A stretch of DNA of 9,401 nucleotides from Chloroflexota bacterium (GTDB lineage Bacteria > Chloroflexota > Ktedonobacteria > Ktedonobacterales > Ktedonobacteraceae): positions 1-9,401 of the forward strand of contig CADDZH010000144.1 of the NCBI GenBank assembly GCA_902812455.1, given 5' to 3'. The notes under the pieces were generated by a model, which had not been told where the DNA came from, ran no database searches, and worked only from the letters and a program-made list of their open reading frames with translations. Positions 1-7,348 of this stretch are shown piece by piece (within the stretch, counting starts at the first letter, position 1; each line of letters opens with the position of its first letter). Made by a program: the position numbers and the translations under genes.

Positions 1-461
1 AGCAGGGGCAGGTCGCTGGCCAGGGAGAAGGGACGATAGCTGAGTGTGGTGGGAGTCTCAGCAGCGGAAGCGGAGGCAGCGCTGGCGTGTTTGGAAGCTG
101 AAGCAGGCGAGACGGGGACAGCGTTGAGCAGGCTGACGCGGGAGGCGTCGCCGCCAGCGGCATCGAAGCGCGGTCGGATGGTGTGAGCGGGGGAGTCAGC
201 GGGAGCGACGAGGACGACATGGCCCTGGGAGCAAGGGGAGCCATCGGGCCAGGGACGACCGGAGGTGACGATGGCGGCCAGGTGCAAGCTGAGCAGGGAG
301 AGACCGGAGCCAGAGGGACCGTAAAGAACGGTCAGGTGAGCCAGGGGGATACGGTCTGGCCAGAGCCACTGGAGGGGGCGAGCCTGGACATCTGTGAGGG
401 AGAAGGAGGAGAGTGTCTGGTCGAGAGCATCCTCAAAGGGGGACAGCGTCGTTTGGGACAT
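1..461 (-). CDS. RecA/AAA_25-type NTPase with degenerate Walker A (5' part, runs off window)
   Basis: Read on the minus strand from ATG 461-459, the frame stays open to the window edge, giving 153 residues of a truncated-by-window protein. The layout matches RepA/AAA_25-like RecA-fold ATPases, which often sit in plasmid or prophage replication modules: a tryptophan-rich lead-in (QWLWPDRIPLAHLTVLYG, 31-48), a P-loop region (48-55), PWPDG (70-74), a strand plus acidic segment (82-91), and TIRPRFDAAGGD (94-105). The P-loop reads GPSGSGLS, so the nearly invariant lysine is Leu54, and the usual SAED motif reads APAD (86-89). An Ala/Ser-rich stretch (119-135) precedes the conserved-looking FSLASDLPL. 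An AGAAAGG Shine-Dalgarno lies about nine bases upstream of the start. The codons are strongly C-ending, unlike the R-M genes. It may be a non-hydrolysing paralogue or a decaying gene; the remainder is outside the window. Confidence 0.72.
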   Translation of the reverse strand, partial: MSQTTLSPFEDALDQTLSSFSLTDVQARPLQWLWPDRIPLAHLTVLYGPSGSGLSLLSLHLAAIVTSGRPWPDGSPCSQGHVVLVAPADSPAHTIRPRFDAAGGDASRVSLLNAVPVSPASASKHASAASASAAETPTTLSYRPFSLASDLPL

Positions 462-556
462 GGGGTAAACCTTTCTGTTGCCAACGTATGGACGACCACA
501 GGTTGGGAGAGCGAGATACAGGGCCGGGCTACGACAAGTGGCTACAGGACGATCAG

Positions 557-593
557 TAGCAAACGAGCGGTGTTTGCTATGTTCAGTATAGCA
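557..593. promoter_or_regulatory. Two overlapping inverted repeats at the promoter (candidate operator)
   Basis: TAGCAAAC (557-564) and GTTTGCTA (572-579) form a perfect 8-bp inverted repeat with a 7-base centre. TGCTAT (575-580) and ATAGCA (588-593) form a second one with 6-bp arms, also with a 7-base centre. They share the TGCTA arm, and their centres are 16 bp apart. The second palindrome covers the -10 element of the minus-strand promoter, and the first covers the predicted start of transcription. That placement fits a repressor operator; the first could also form a hairpin at the 5' end of the transcript. Confidence 0.5.
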
Positions 594-613
594 TAAAAAC
601 CAAAAGCAAGCAA
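585..613 (-). promoter_or_regulatory. Promoter of the NTPase-like gene (extended -10)
   Basis: On the minus strand the -10 TATACT (590-585) is preceded by TGC, giving an extended -10. TTGCTT (613-608) lies 17 bases upstream as a weak -35. Transcription would begin near 578 and leave a leader of roughly 115 bases before ATG 461. Assigned by consensus only. Confidence 0.5.
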
Positions 614-632
614 GGGGTGAAGGAAACGCTTC

Positions 633-661
633 TTGCAATCCCTCAGCATATAAGCTAAACT
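633..661 (+). promoter_or_regulatory. Likely promoter of the hsd operon
   Basis: TTGCAA (633-638) and TAAACT (656-661) are spaced by 17 bases, each matching 4 of 6 consensus positions, and lie 40-68 bases before the hsdM start. CATAAT (665-670) is an alternative -10 but lacks a good -35. Only one of these is likely to be used. Confidence 0.38.
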
Positions 662-700
662 GTGCATAATTAAGCATAACGTAGCAGAAGGATCACAAGT

Positions 701-2311
701 ATGCAATCAAGTCTTCCATTCATGCCCTCTGACAAAGAGCATCTGGATGTTCCGGCGCTTGAGACGTGGTTGTGGGATGCGGCCTGCACGGTCAGAGGAG
801 CTACCGATGCCCCGAAGTTCAAGGATTTTATTTTGCCCCTCATATTTTACAAGCGTCTCTCAGATGTTTTTGATGATGAATTCGCCGGATATGTAGAAGA
901 GTACGGCTCTGAAGAAGTAGCGCATGAAGTGATAAAGGCTGATCATGAGGATGCCCTGAAGAGCGGGCGCAGGCCGATTGTGCGCTTCTATGTGCCGGGG
1001 CAGTATAGCTGGCAGGCGATCCGCAATCACCCGGCAGACGGCCATCTAGGGGAATTTGTCACGGAAGCGATGCGGAAGGTGGCCGAAGTTAATCCCGAAC
1101 TGCAAGGCGTGCTGGATGTGAAGGATTACAATGAGCGGCAGAGCGGGCAGCGAACACTTGACGATGATCGTCTTTCTGCACTTATTGAGGTGATCAGCCG
1201 CCACCGGTTGGGGCTTAAAAACACTGAGCCGGATATCATTGGCAGGGCCTATGAATACCTGCTACGCAAGTTTGCCGAGGGACAGGGCCAGAGCGCAGGG
1301 GAGTTCTATACGCCGAAAGAAGTGGGCTGGCTGATAGCCGAGCTTATTAACCCTGAGCCGTATACTACAATCTACGATCCTGCATGTGGTTCAGGCGGCC
1401 TGCTCATCAAGGCGAGGCTTCTCTTTGAGACCCGCCATCCTGATGAGAAATCCAGAGCGCCGAAACTCAAGGGGCAGGAACTGAACGCTGTCACGTTCGC
1501 AATGGCGAAAATGAACATGTTCCTGCATGACTATACCGACGCCTCGATAGCTATTGGAGACACATTCAAAAATCCCAGGTTTGCGGCCAAAGGTGCGGGC
1601 CTGGAGCGGTTTGATTATGTGGTCGCTAATCCCATGTGGAACCAGGACAACTATGACGAGGCTTTTTACGAGCATGATTCCTGGGGGCGATTTCGCTATG
1701 GCATCCCGCCAAAATCCTCGGCTGATTGGGGATGGGCGCAGCATATGCTAGCATCGCTAAAAGAGCTTGGCCGGGCAGCCATCGTGCTTGATACTGGCGC
1801 AGTTTCTAGAGGCTCAGGCAGCAAATCCTCGAACAAAGAGCGCGAGATCAGGAAAGCCTTTGTGGAGAACGATTTTATTGAGGGAGTTATTCTCCTGCCG
1901 GAAAACCTGTTTTATAACACATCGGCCCCTGGCATTATCCTGCTCTTGAACCGTCACAAGCCCGAAGGGCGCAAAGGGCAGTTTTTACTGATAAACGCTT
2001 CAGCCTATTTTGTAAAGGAAAAGCCGAAGAACGTACTGACAGATGCGGGCATTGCGGCAGTTGCTGAAGTTTATCGCAAGTGGGAGACGCGGGAAAAACT
2101 CAGCCGGGTGGTTACGTTGGAAGAGGTGCGGAAGACAGACTACAATCTCAGTCCATCCCAGTTTGTCGAGATAAACGGAAAAGTGCAGCATCGCCCGATA
2201 AGCGAGATACTGGCTGATCTGGCAATTGCTAAGAAAGAACGTGAGCAGGCTGATGCTGAATTGGAAGCAGTTTTAGCAAAGTTGGTATTGAATGACGTTG
2301 CCGGTAAATAA
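701..2311 (+). CDS. hsdM: Type I restriction-modification methyltransferase subunit HsdM
   Basis: This is the modification subunit. It transfers a methyl group from S-adenosylmethionine to N6 of adenine in the site chosen by HsdS, and it is also a structural part of the cleaving complex. The 536 residues carry an HsdM_N helical domain (about 18-165), then the N6_Mtase domain. EFYTP (201-205) precedes motif I, DPACGSGG (226-233), the cofactor-binding loop. The catalytic motif IV is NPMW (310-313) in place of the commoner NPPF/Y, a variant known to me in this subfamily. The last 35 residues form a charged helix likely to contact HsdS. The start is supported by AGAAGGA about eight bases upstream; Met8 is a weaker alternative. 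The length is normal and the frame is intact, so the enzyme looks functional. It is first in the operon, followed by an unusually long 200-bp gap. Confidence 0.96.
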   Translation: MQSSLPFMPSDKEHLDVPALETWLWDAACTVRGATDAPKFKDFILPLIFYKRLSDVFDDEFAGYVEEYGSEEVAHEVIKADHEDALKSGRRPIVRFYVPGQYSWQAIRNHPADGHLGEFVTEAMRKVAEVNPELQGVLDVKDYNERQSGQRTLDDDRLSALIEVISRHRLGLKNTEPDIIGRAYEYLLRKFAEGQGQSAGEFYTPKEVGWLIAELINPEPYTTIYDPACGSGGLLIKARLLFETRHPDEKSRAPKLKGQELNAVTFAMAKMNMFLHDYTDASIAIGDTFKNPRFAAKGAGLERFDYVVANPMWNQDNYDEAFYEHDSWGRFRYGIPPKSSADWGWAQHMLASLKELGRAAIVLDTGAVSRGSGSKSSNKEREIRKAFVENDFIEGVILLPENLFYNTSAPGIILLLNRHKPEGRKGQFLLINASAYFVKEKPKNVLTDAGIAAVAEVYRKWETREKLSRVVTLEEVRKTDYNLSPSQFVEINGKVQHRPISEILADLAIAKKEREQADAELEAVLAKLVLNDVAGK

Positions 2312-2362
2312 CACAATGATTGGAATAGTTTTATATGGAGGGGCCTGGCATGGCACCCACAA

Positions 2363-2450
2363 CCAGGACAACCGCAAGGGTTGTCCCTACCATATACGGA
2401 TCGGCGCGCGCAGCCGTATAGGGTAGGGACAGGGCTTGCCCCTGTCCTGG
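2363..2450. repeat. Facing pair of REP-like hairpins between hsdM and hsdS
   Basis: Two 37-bp arms (2363-2399 and 2414-2450) are inverted copies of each other around a 14-bp GC-rich centre (2400-2413). Each arm holds its own hairpin: GGACAACC / GGTTGTCC with loop GCAAG (2366-2386), and GGACAGGG / CCCTGTCC with loop CTTGC (2427-2447). Aligned, the arms differ at seven positions; six of these are three stem pairs changed on both sides, so pairing is kept. The arms can also pair with each other as a long cruciform. This is the architecture of REP doublets (BIME/REPIN). It lies inside the operon, so it would be transcribed. The rest of the 2312-2511 gap holds no convincing gene. Confidence 0.8.
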
Positions 2451-2511
2451 CTGCGGCACCGATTCGCTGCCCAAGCGCATTCGCCAGCAAGGTCTTGAAT
2501 GAGAGAGTTGT

Positions 2512-3873
2512 ATGATGGATAGTCTGAAAATGCCAACACAACAAACTGTAATTGCTCAGGATACAGAAAACTCGTTTGTTTTTGGAACAAAAGCAAATGA
2601 AATGCCTCCAGACTGGCAGATGGTAAGGTTAGGAGATTGGCTAGAAGAGGAAGTTCTGACCATAAAAAATGGATTCCCTCAAGGCTCACATAATGAGGAA
2701 GGGCAGGGAGTGCCCCATCTTAGGCCATTTAATGTTACAAATAATGGCTCAATAGACTTATCACAAATAAAGAGTGTAGCACCTCCAGCAGAAGAAAGCC
2801 CTTACTGGGTACATCGTGGGGACGTAGTGTTTAATAATACGAATAGCGAGGAATTGGTAGGTAAAACAGCCTACTTCCCTTTTGAGGGAAAGTTTGTTTT
2901 GTCAAACCATATGACATTAGTTCGCGTTTTAGACCCAAGCATAGTAGACGCTTACTGGCTTGCTAAAAAACTGCACTATCTCTATGAACAAGGGGTATTT
3001 AAAGCTCTTTGCAGGCGTCACGTTAATCAGGCGAGTGTAAGCCTAGAACGTTTTAAATCTATCAGTTTTCCTTGTCCCCCGATAAGTGCCCAACGCGCTA
3101 TCTCGAAAGTGCTGCAAACAGTACAAGAGGCAATCCAGACACGGCGAGATGAGCTAGAGCTAGAGCGTGAGCGCAAGGCTGCCCTCATGGAATATCTTTT
3201 TACGCATGGTACTCGTAGAGAACCACTCAAGCTGACTGAGATCGGGGAAATGCCGGAGAGTTGGGAAGTGATGAAGCTAAGAGAGTTATGTACGAAGATC
3301 ACTGATGGTACACACTTTACGCCGACTTATGTTAATGATGGAGTACCTTTTCTTAGGGTAGTAGATATTCAAGGGGGGCAAATTGATTGGAAAAACGTTA
3401 AGAGAATCCCGAAGAAGGAACATGATGAATTGATCAAGCGCTGCAAGCCTGAGAAAGGTGATGTTCTTCTCTCTAAGAATGGGACTATTGGTAGAACGAA
3501 AGTGATAGATTGGGATGCAGAATTTAGTATATTTGTCAGTCTTTGCCTGCTAAAACCTAAGCGCAATTTATTGAACAATATATATTTGGCTCACTTTCTT
3601 GAATCTAACGGTTTACCTCAAATTCTAAAACGAGGGAAGAGAATGACCGTGACAAATTTGCATCTTGTTGAAATCAATGAGCTTCTTATCCCTCTCCCTT
3701 CTCTTTCAGAGCAAGCCGAGATTGTTGAGATATTAGAAGCATGTAATAGTAAAATTGCTACATTAGAAGAAGAAATATCTCTATTGGAAGAGTTTTTCCG
3801 TGCCCTTCTTGAAGAACTTATGACAGGGCGGCTATTGACAACTCCATTGATTGAGGCGGAGCAGGCATCATGA
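2512..3873 (+). CDS. hsdS: Type I restriction-modification specificity subunit HsdS
   Basis: This subunit recognises the bipartite DNA target for both methylation and restriction. The 453 residues form two Methylase_S half-repeats. Half 1 begins EMPPDWQMVRLGD (30-42) and has TRD1 to about 192, then the central conserved helix (193-245) containing ELELERER. Half 2 begins EMPESWEVMKLRE (246-258), has TRD2 to about 398 with KITDGTHFTP (262-271), a motif frequent in HsdS, then a C-terminal helix (399-440). The matching ends FPCPPISAQRAI and IPLPSLSEQAEI show the duplication. Two adjacent ATGs (2512 and 2515) follow GAGAGAG at 2501-2507; spacing favours 2515, though 2512 is used here. The TRD-coding parts look AT-richer than the central helix and than hsdR. 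The stop overlaps the hsdR start (ATGA, 3870-3873). The target sequence cannot be read from the protein by eye. Confidence 0.95.
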   Translation: MMDSLKMPTQQTVIAQDTENSFVFGTKANEMPPDWQMVRLGDWLEEEVLTIKNGFPQGSHNEEGQGVPHLRPFNVTNNGSIDLSQIKSVAPPAEESPYWVHRGDVVFNNTNSEELVGKTAYFPFEGKFVLSNHMTLVRVLDPSIVDAYWLAKKLHYLYEQGVFKALCRRHVNQASVSLERFKSISFPCPPISAQRAISKVLQTVQEAIQTRRDELELERERKAALMEYLFTHGTRREPLKLTEIGEMPESWEVMKLRELCTKITDGTHFTPTYVNDGVPFLRVVDIQGGQIDWKNVKRIPKKEHDELIKRCKPEKGDVLLSKNGTIGRTKVIDWDAEFSIFVSLCLLKPKRNLLNNIYLAHFLESNGLPQILKRGKRMTVTNLHLVEINELLIPLPSLSEQAEIVEILEACNSKIATLEEEISLLEEFFRALLEELMTGRLLTTPLIEAEQAS

Positions 3874-6737
3874 GTGAGCGAACGAGCGTACAGCTTCCAA
3901 TGATTAAGTATGCCGGGGAAATTGGCTGGGCGTATATAAAGCCTGATGAAGCTTTGCGGATGCGCGGGGGAGAAAGCGGGCTCTACTTCACTGAAATCCT
4001 GGAAGCCCAGCTTATACGCCTCAATCCTGGCGTTGTTGATATTGGACGAGCGCAGGAGATTATGCGGCAGTTGAGCCTGCTGAAGCCTTCTATTGCTGGC
4101 AATCGTGACGCGCTGTTATGGATGCGAGGGGAGCAGTCTGTTTTTGTGCCCGATGAAAAACGCGAGCGCAATGTCAGACTGATAGATTTTGACAATCCTG
4201 AACATAACATCTATCAGGTTACTGATGAATGGACATATAAAAGCGCCGTTTTCAGGAACCGGGCTGACATTGTCTTTCTCATTAACGGCATTCCGGTTGC
4301 TATCGCCGAAACGAAAAAAGCCGGGCTGCGTGACGGGCTGGAATCGGGCATAGAGCAGATCCGCCGCTATCATCGCGAAACCCCGGAAATGCTGATCGCC
4401 CCGCAGCTTTTTGAAGTGACCCAGCTTCTTGACTTTTACTACGGAGCGACCTGGAACACGAGCCGCAAGAATATCTTTAACTGGCGAGAGGTGGATAGCG
4501 GCGACTTCGAGCAGAAGGTGAAAAATTTCTTTGATCGCAGGCGCTTTTTGCGCGTGCTGCGCGACTATATCATCTTCCTCACAAAAGATGATGAGTTATC
4601 GAAGGTGATCCTGCGCCAGCACCAGATACGGGCAGTCGAAAAGACGGTCGATCGCATTGAGGAAGGGAAAAAGCGGCACGGGCTAATCTGGCATACGCAG
4701 GGAAGCGGCAAAACGCTGACCATGCTCACCATTGCTTCTAGACTTCTGGAAGCGCCGCACAGGGAAAAACCAACGATCATTATGCTCATCGACCGAAACG
4801 AACTGGAAAGCCAGCTCTTTAAAAACATCACGAGCTATGGCATAAGCGGGTTCCAGGTTGCCGAGAGCAAGCGGGATCTGCGCGATATCCTGGCTTCTGA
4901 TTATCGCGGGCTTGTGCTATCCATGATCCACAAGTTTGATGATATTCCGGCGAACATTAATCCGCGCAGGAGCATTATTGTGCTGGTTGACGAGGCGCAC
5001 CGCACAACGGGTGGCGATCTCGGCAATTACCTGATGGGTGCCCTGCCGAATGCAACCTATATTGGCTTTACCGGCACACCAATTGACCAGCTCTCAAGCG
5101 GGAAGGGAACATTCAAGGTCTTTGGCGTTGACGACCCGGAAGGCTATCTTGACAAGTATTCGATTGCCGAGTCGATTGAGGACGGCACGACGGTCAGCCT
5201 CAACTATGCCTTAGCTCCATCGGATCTCAGGGTTGATCGCGACACCCTCGAGAGGGAGTTCTTGAATCTGGCCGAGGCAGAAGGGGTCAGCGACATCGAG
5301 GAGCTCAATGGCATTCTTGACCGGGCGGTTGAGCTCAAAGAAATGATGAAATCACCCGACAGGATCGAGAAAATTGCCGCGTTTGTAGCCCGGCATTTTC
5401 AGGAAAACGTGAATCCGATGGGCTTCAAGGCGTTTCTGGTGGCGGTGGACCGCGAGGCGTGCGCTTTGTATAAAGAGGCGCTTGACAGGTATTTGCCGGC
5501 GGACTGGTCGGAGGCTGTGTATTCGCCGGCGCACAATGATGGGCCTGAGCTGAAAAAATATTACCTGAGTGAGGATGAAGAGAAGAAAGTGCGGCGGGAC
5601 TTTACGAAAAAAGGCGCTCTTCCCAAGATACTCATTGTAACGGAGAAGCTCTTAACCGGCTTTGACGCGCCGATCCTCTACTGCATGTATCTTGATAAGC
5701 CGATGCGGGATCATGTGCTCTTGCAGGCCATTGCCCGCGTCAATCGCCCATATGAGGATGAGGACGGGCTAAAGAAGCCGTATGGTTTTGTGCTGGACTT
5801 CGTGGGTATTTTTGAGCGCCTTGAGAAAGCGCTGGCATTTGACTCGGATATCGTGGCCTCGGTCATCCAGAACATCGATACCTTGAAGCTCCTTTTCGAG
5901 AAGTATATGCGCGAGGATGCGCCGAAGTACCTGCCATTTACAAAGGGCTGGGATGATAAGGCGAAAGAGCGGGCGATTGAGCATTTTGAGGATAAGAAGA
6001 GGCGCGATGATTTTTTCACCTTTTTCCGCCAGTTGCAAAACCTCTATGAAGTGCTCTCGCCGGATGCGTTCCTGCGTCCATTCCTGGATGATTACCATGC
6101 ACTCACCGAGTTGTACGAGTTTATCCGCGAGGCGTTCAGCGACCGGGTTTATATCGACAAGGAGCTAAGCGCGAAGACAAAGAGGCTGCTGCGGGAGAGC
6201 GCGACAAGCGGTTACCTTGAACTTCCGGGAGCTATCCACCAGCTCGGGCCAAAAGAGCTGGCGCTTCTCAAAGAGAGCAACACCGATGATGTGACAAAAA
6301 TCCTGAACCTGCGCAAGATACTGGCCACCACCGTTGAGCGAGAGGCGCATTCACAGCCCTTCCTTCTTTCTATTGGAGAGCGAGCAGAAGCATTAGCGCA
6401 ACTGTATGAAGATCGGCATTTGACGACGCAGGAAGTGCTGGCCGAGTTTGAAAGGCTAGCGCAAGAATACGTAGAATCCAGCAATGAGCGGCAGCGCTTA
6501 GGTTTAGATGCCAACGGCTATGCCATCTTTGCTACGCTAAAGCCAATGGTAAGTGGAATTACAGCCAACCAGGCTATAGAGTTGGATCGACTGTTTGGCT
6601 GCTATCCAGATTACCGGTGGAACGAGCAGCAGGAAAAAAGGCTGAGGGCCGAGCTATATAAAGCTCTGTTGCCAATAACAGGTTCGCAGAAGATGGTTGA
6701 CGCGGCCAACGCTCTTATGAGGCTGCAGAGAGTATGA
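3870..6737 (+). CDS. hsdR: Type I restriction endonuclease subunit HsdR
   Basis: This is the motor and nuclease subunit: it pumps DNA using ATP and cuts unmodified DNA away from the recognition site. Of its 955 residues, the N-terminal HSDR_N domain carries a PD-(D/E)XK nuclease site, Asp133 with Glu147-Thr-Lys149, and a downstream QIRRYH element (about 162-167). The superfamily 2 helicase core follows, with Walker A TQGSGKT (276-282), DEAH (374-377), the motif III-like GFTGTP (399-404), TGFDAP further on, and motif VI QAIARVNRPY (619-628). The C-terminal third is helical and of the DUF3387 kind, used to dock on the methyltransferase. All key residues are present and the length is typical. 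The start is fixed by the ATGA overlap with hsdS, and its own TGA overlaps the next start in the same way, implying coupled translation and a set ratio of products. Confidence 0.96.
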   Translation: MSERTSVQLPMIKYAGEIGWAYIKPDEALRMRGGESGLYFTEILEAQLIRLNPGVVDIGRAQEIMRQLSLLKPSIAGNRDALLWMRGEQSVFVPDEKRERNVRLIDFDNPEHNIYQVTDEWTYKSAVFRNRADIVFLINGIPVAIAETKKAGLRDGLESGIEQIRRYHRETPEMLIAPQLFEVTQLLDFYYGATWNTSRKNIFNWREVDSGDFEQKVKNFFDRRRFLRVLRDYIIFLTKDDELSKVILRQHQIRAVEKTVDRIEEGKKRHGLIWHTQGSGKTLTMLTIASRLLEAPHREKPTIIMLIDRNELESQLFKNITSYGISGFQVAESKRDLRDILASDYRGLVLSMIHKFDDIPANINPRRSIIVLVDEAHRTTGGDLGNYLMGALPNATYIGFTGTPIDQLSSGKGTFKVFGVDDPEGYLDKYSIAESIEDGTTVSLNYALAPSDLRVDRDTLEREFLNLAEAEGVSDIEELNGILDRAVELKEMMKSPDRIEKIAAFVARHFQENVNPMGFKAFLVAVDREACALYKEALDRYLPADWSEAVYSPAHNDGPELKKYYLSEDEEKKVRRDFTKKGALPKILIVTEKLLTGFDAPILYCMYLDKPMRDHVLLQAIARVNRPYEDEDGLKKPYGFVLDFVGIFERLEKALAFDSDIVASVIQNIDTLKLLFEKYMREDAPKYLPFTKGWDDKAKERAIEHFEDKKRRDDFFTFFRQLQNLYEVLSPDAFLRPFLDDYHALTELYEFIREAFSDRVYIDKELSAKTKRLLRESATSGYLELPGAIHQLGPKELALLKESNTDDVTKILNLRKILATTVEREAHSQPFLLSIGERAEALAQLYEDRHLTTQEVLAEFERLAQEYVESSNERQRLGLDANGYAIFATLKPMVSGITANQAIELDRLFGCYPDYRWNEQQEKRLRAELYKALLPITGSQKMVDAANALMRLQRV

Positions 6738-7198
6738 GCAAAGCTTCACATCCACAGGAAAGCAAGAATGTAGCCGCTGATGTCATCCTGAGCGAAGCGA
6801 AGGATCTCTATATGAACAAAACTCCACAAGAAAGCAAGAATATAGAATATACGGCCACCTGGTACGATGCCGACGAAATGCGCTGGGCTGTGCGAGATTG
6901 GGCTACCCGCATCGGCGTCAAACCTATCCAGGTGCAGATCCGCCCCATGAACACGAAATGGGCTTCTATTTCCACATCGGGACGCCTGACGCTGAACAGC
7001 GAGCTTCTTTCGCTTCCTAAAGAGCTAGGGGAGTTTGTGATTGTCCACGAGCTTGTGCACCTGCTTGTGCCTAATCATGGGAAAGTGTTCAAGAGCTTTA
7101 TGCTGGCGTATATGCCGGACTGGGAAGAAAGGGAAAGGGAGCTGCGGGGGTATGTCAAGGAACAGAAGAAGGAGAAAATAGATAATTTGTCCTATTGA
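6734..7198 (+). CDS. DUF45/YgjP-like zinc metallopeptidase attached to the hsd operon
   Basis: A 154-residue protein of the YgjP-like (DUF45, M48-related) metallopeptidase family. It has the family signature MNTKWASISTSGRLTLNSEL (72-91), then HELVH (105-109), with two zinc-binding histidines and the catalytic glutamate, and His115 in PNHGKVF as a likely further ligand. No signal peptide or membrane segment is seen, so it should be cytoplasmic. Such genes are known to accompany type I R-M operons; their substrate is not established. Coupling is tight: ATG 6734 overlaps the hsdR stop (ATGA) after GAGAG. Residues 1-36 are odd, since PQESKN occurs twice (7-12 and 31-36) around VILSEAKDL, the translation of an intergenic repeat. 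Met27 (6812) also has a good Shine-Dalgarno (AAGGA, 6800-6804), so a 128-residue product is possible. The family call is firm; the start is not. Confidence 0.88.
   Translation: MSKASHPQESKNVAADVILSEAKDLYMNKTPQESKNIEYTATWYDADEMRWAVRDWATRIGVKPIQVQIRPMNTKWASISTSGRLTLNSELLSLPKELGEFVIVHELVHLLVPNHGKVFKSFMLAYMPDWEERERELRGYVKEQKKEKIDNLSY
6751..6845 (+). repeat. 23-bp direct repeats flanking the VILSEAKDL element
   Basis: Positions 6751-6773 and 6823-6845 match at 21 of 23 bases (both centre on GAAAGCAAGAAT), offset by 72 bases, exactly 24 codons. They enclose the dispersed repeat. The pattern suggests a local duplication made with or around the repeat insertion, and it keeps the reading frame. Confidence 0.8.
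6781..6807. repeat. Dispersed repeat reading VILSEAKDL
   Basis: The 27 bases match, from memory, a repeat scattered through genomes of several phyla that gives VILSEAKDL when translated. ATCCT (6785-6789) and AGGAT (6801-6805) form a short inverted repeat around an AGCGAAGCGA core. Here it is in frame with the metallopeptidase gene and supplies an AAGGA sequence that could act as a Shine-Dalgarno for ATG 6812. Confidence 0.75.
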
Positions 7199-7348
7199 TT
7201 TGCTTTCGTTTCTACTCTTCTATAATATGCTTCAGATAGCTATGTGAAATTATGACCGGAGAATTAAGAATACTTATGCCTAAGATCAGGATCGGCTACC
7301 GAAAGTTATTTGATGCTAGGGGATGCTCAATAGCACACCGACCAACCC
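7199..7348. other. Convergent intergenic region, no gene
   Basis: This 150-bp AT-rich stretch separates the end of the hsd operon from the facing membrane-protein operon. I found no long open frame with a Shine-Dalgarno and no clear stem with a T-run, so no intrinsic terminator can be assigned for either direction. Confidence 0.5.

Noticed and set aside
183..596. 137-codon plus-strand open frame
   Set aside because: It lies antisense to the NTPase-like gene, has no good Shine-Dalgarno and gives a low-complexity Gly-rich product. The minus-strand frame has the family motifs.
1391..1744. 117-codon minus-strand frame inside hsdM
   Set aside because: A shadow of hsdM; the sense frame carries all methyltransferase motifs and normal codon use.
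2316..2426. 36-residue open frame in the hsdM-hsdS gap
   Set aside because: Most of it is the hairpin repeat, and no ribosome site precedes it.
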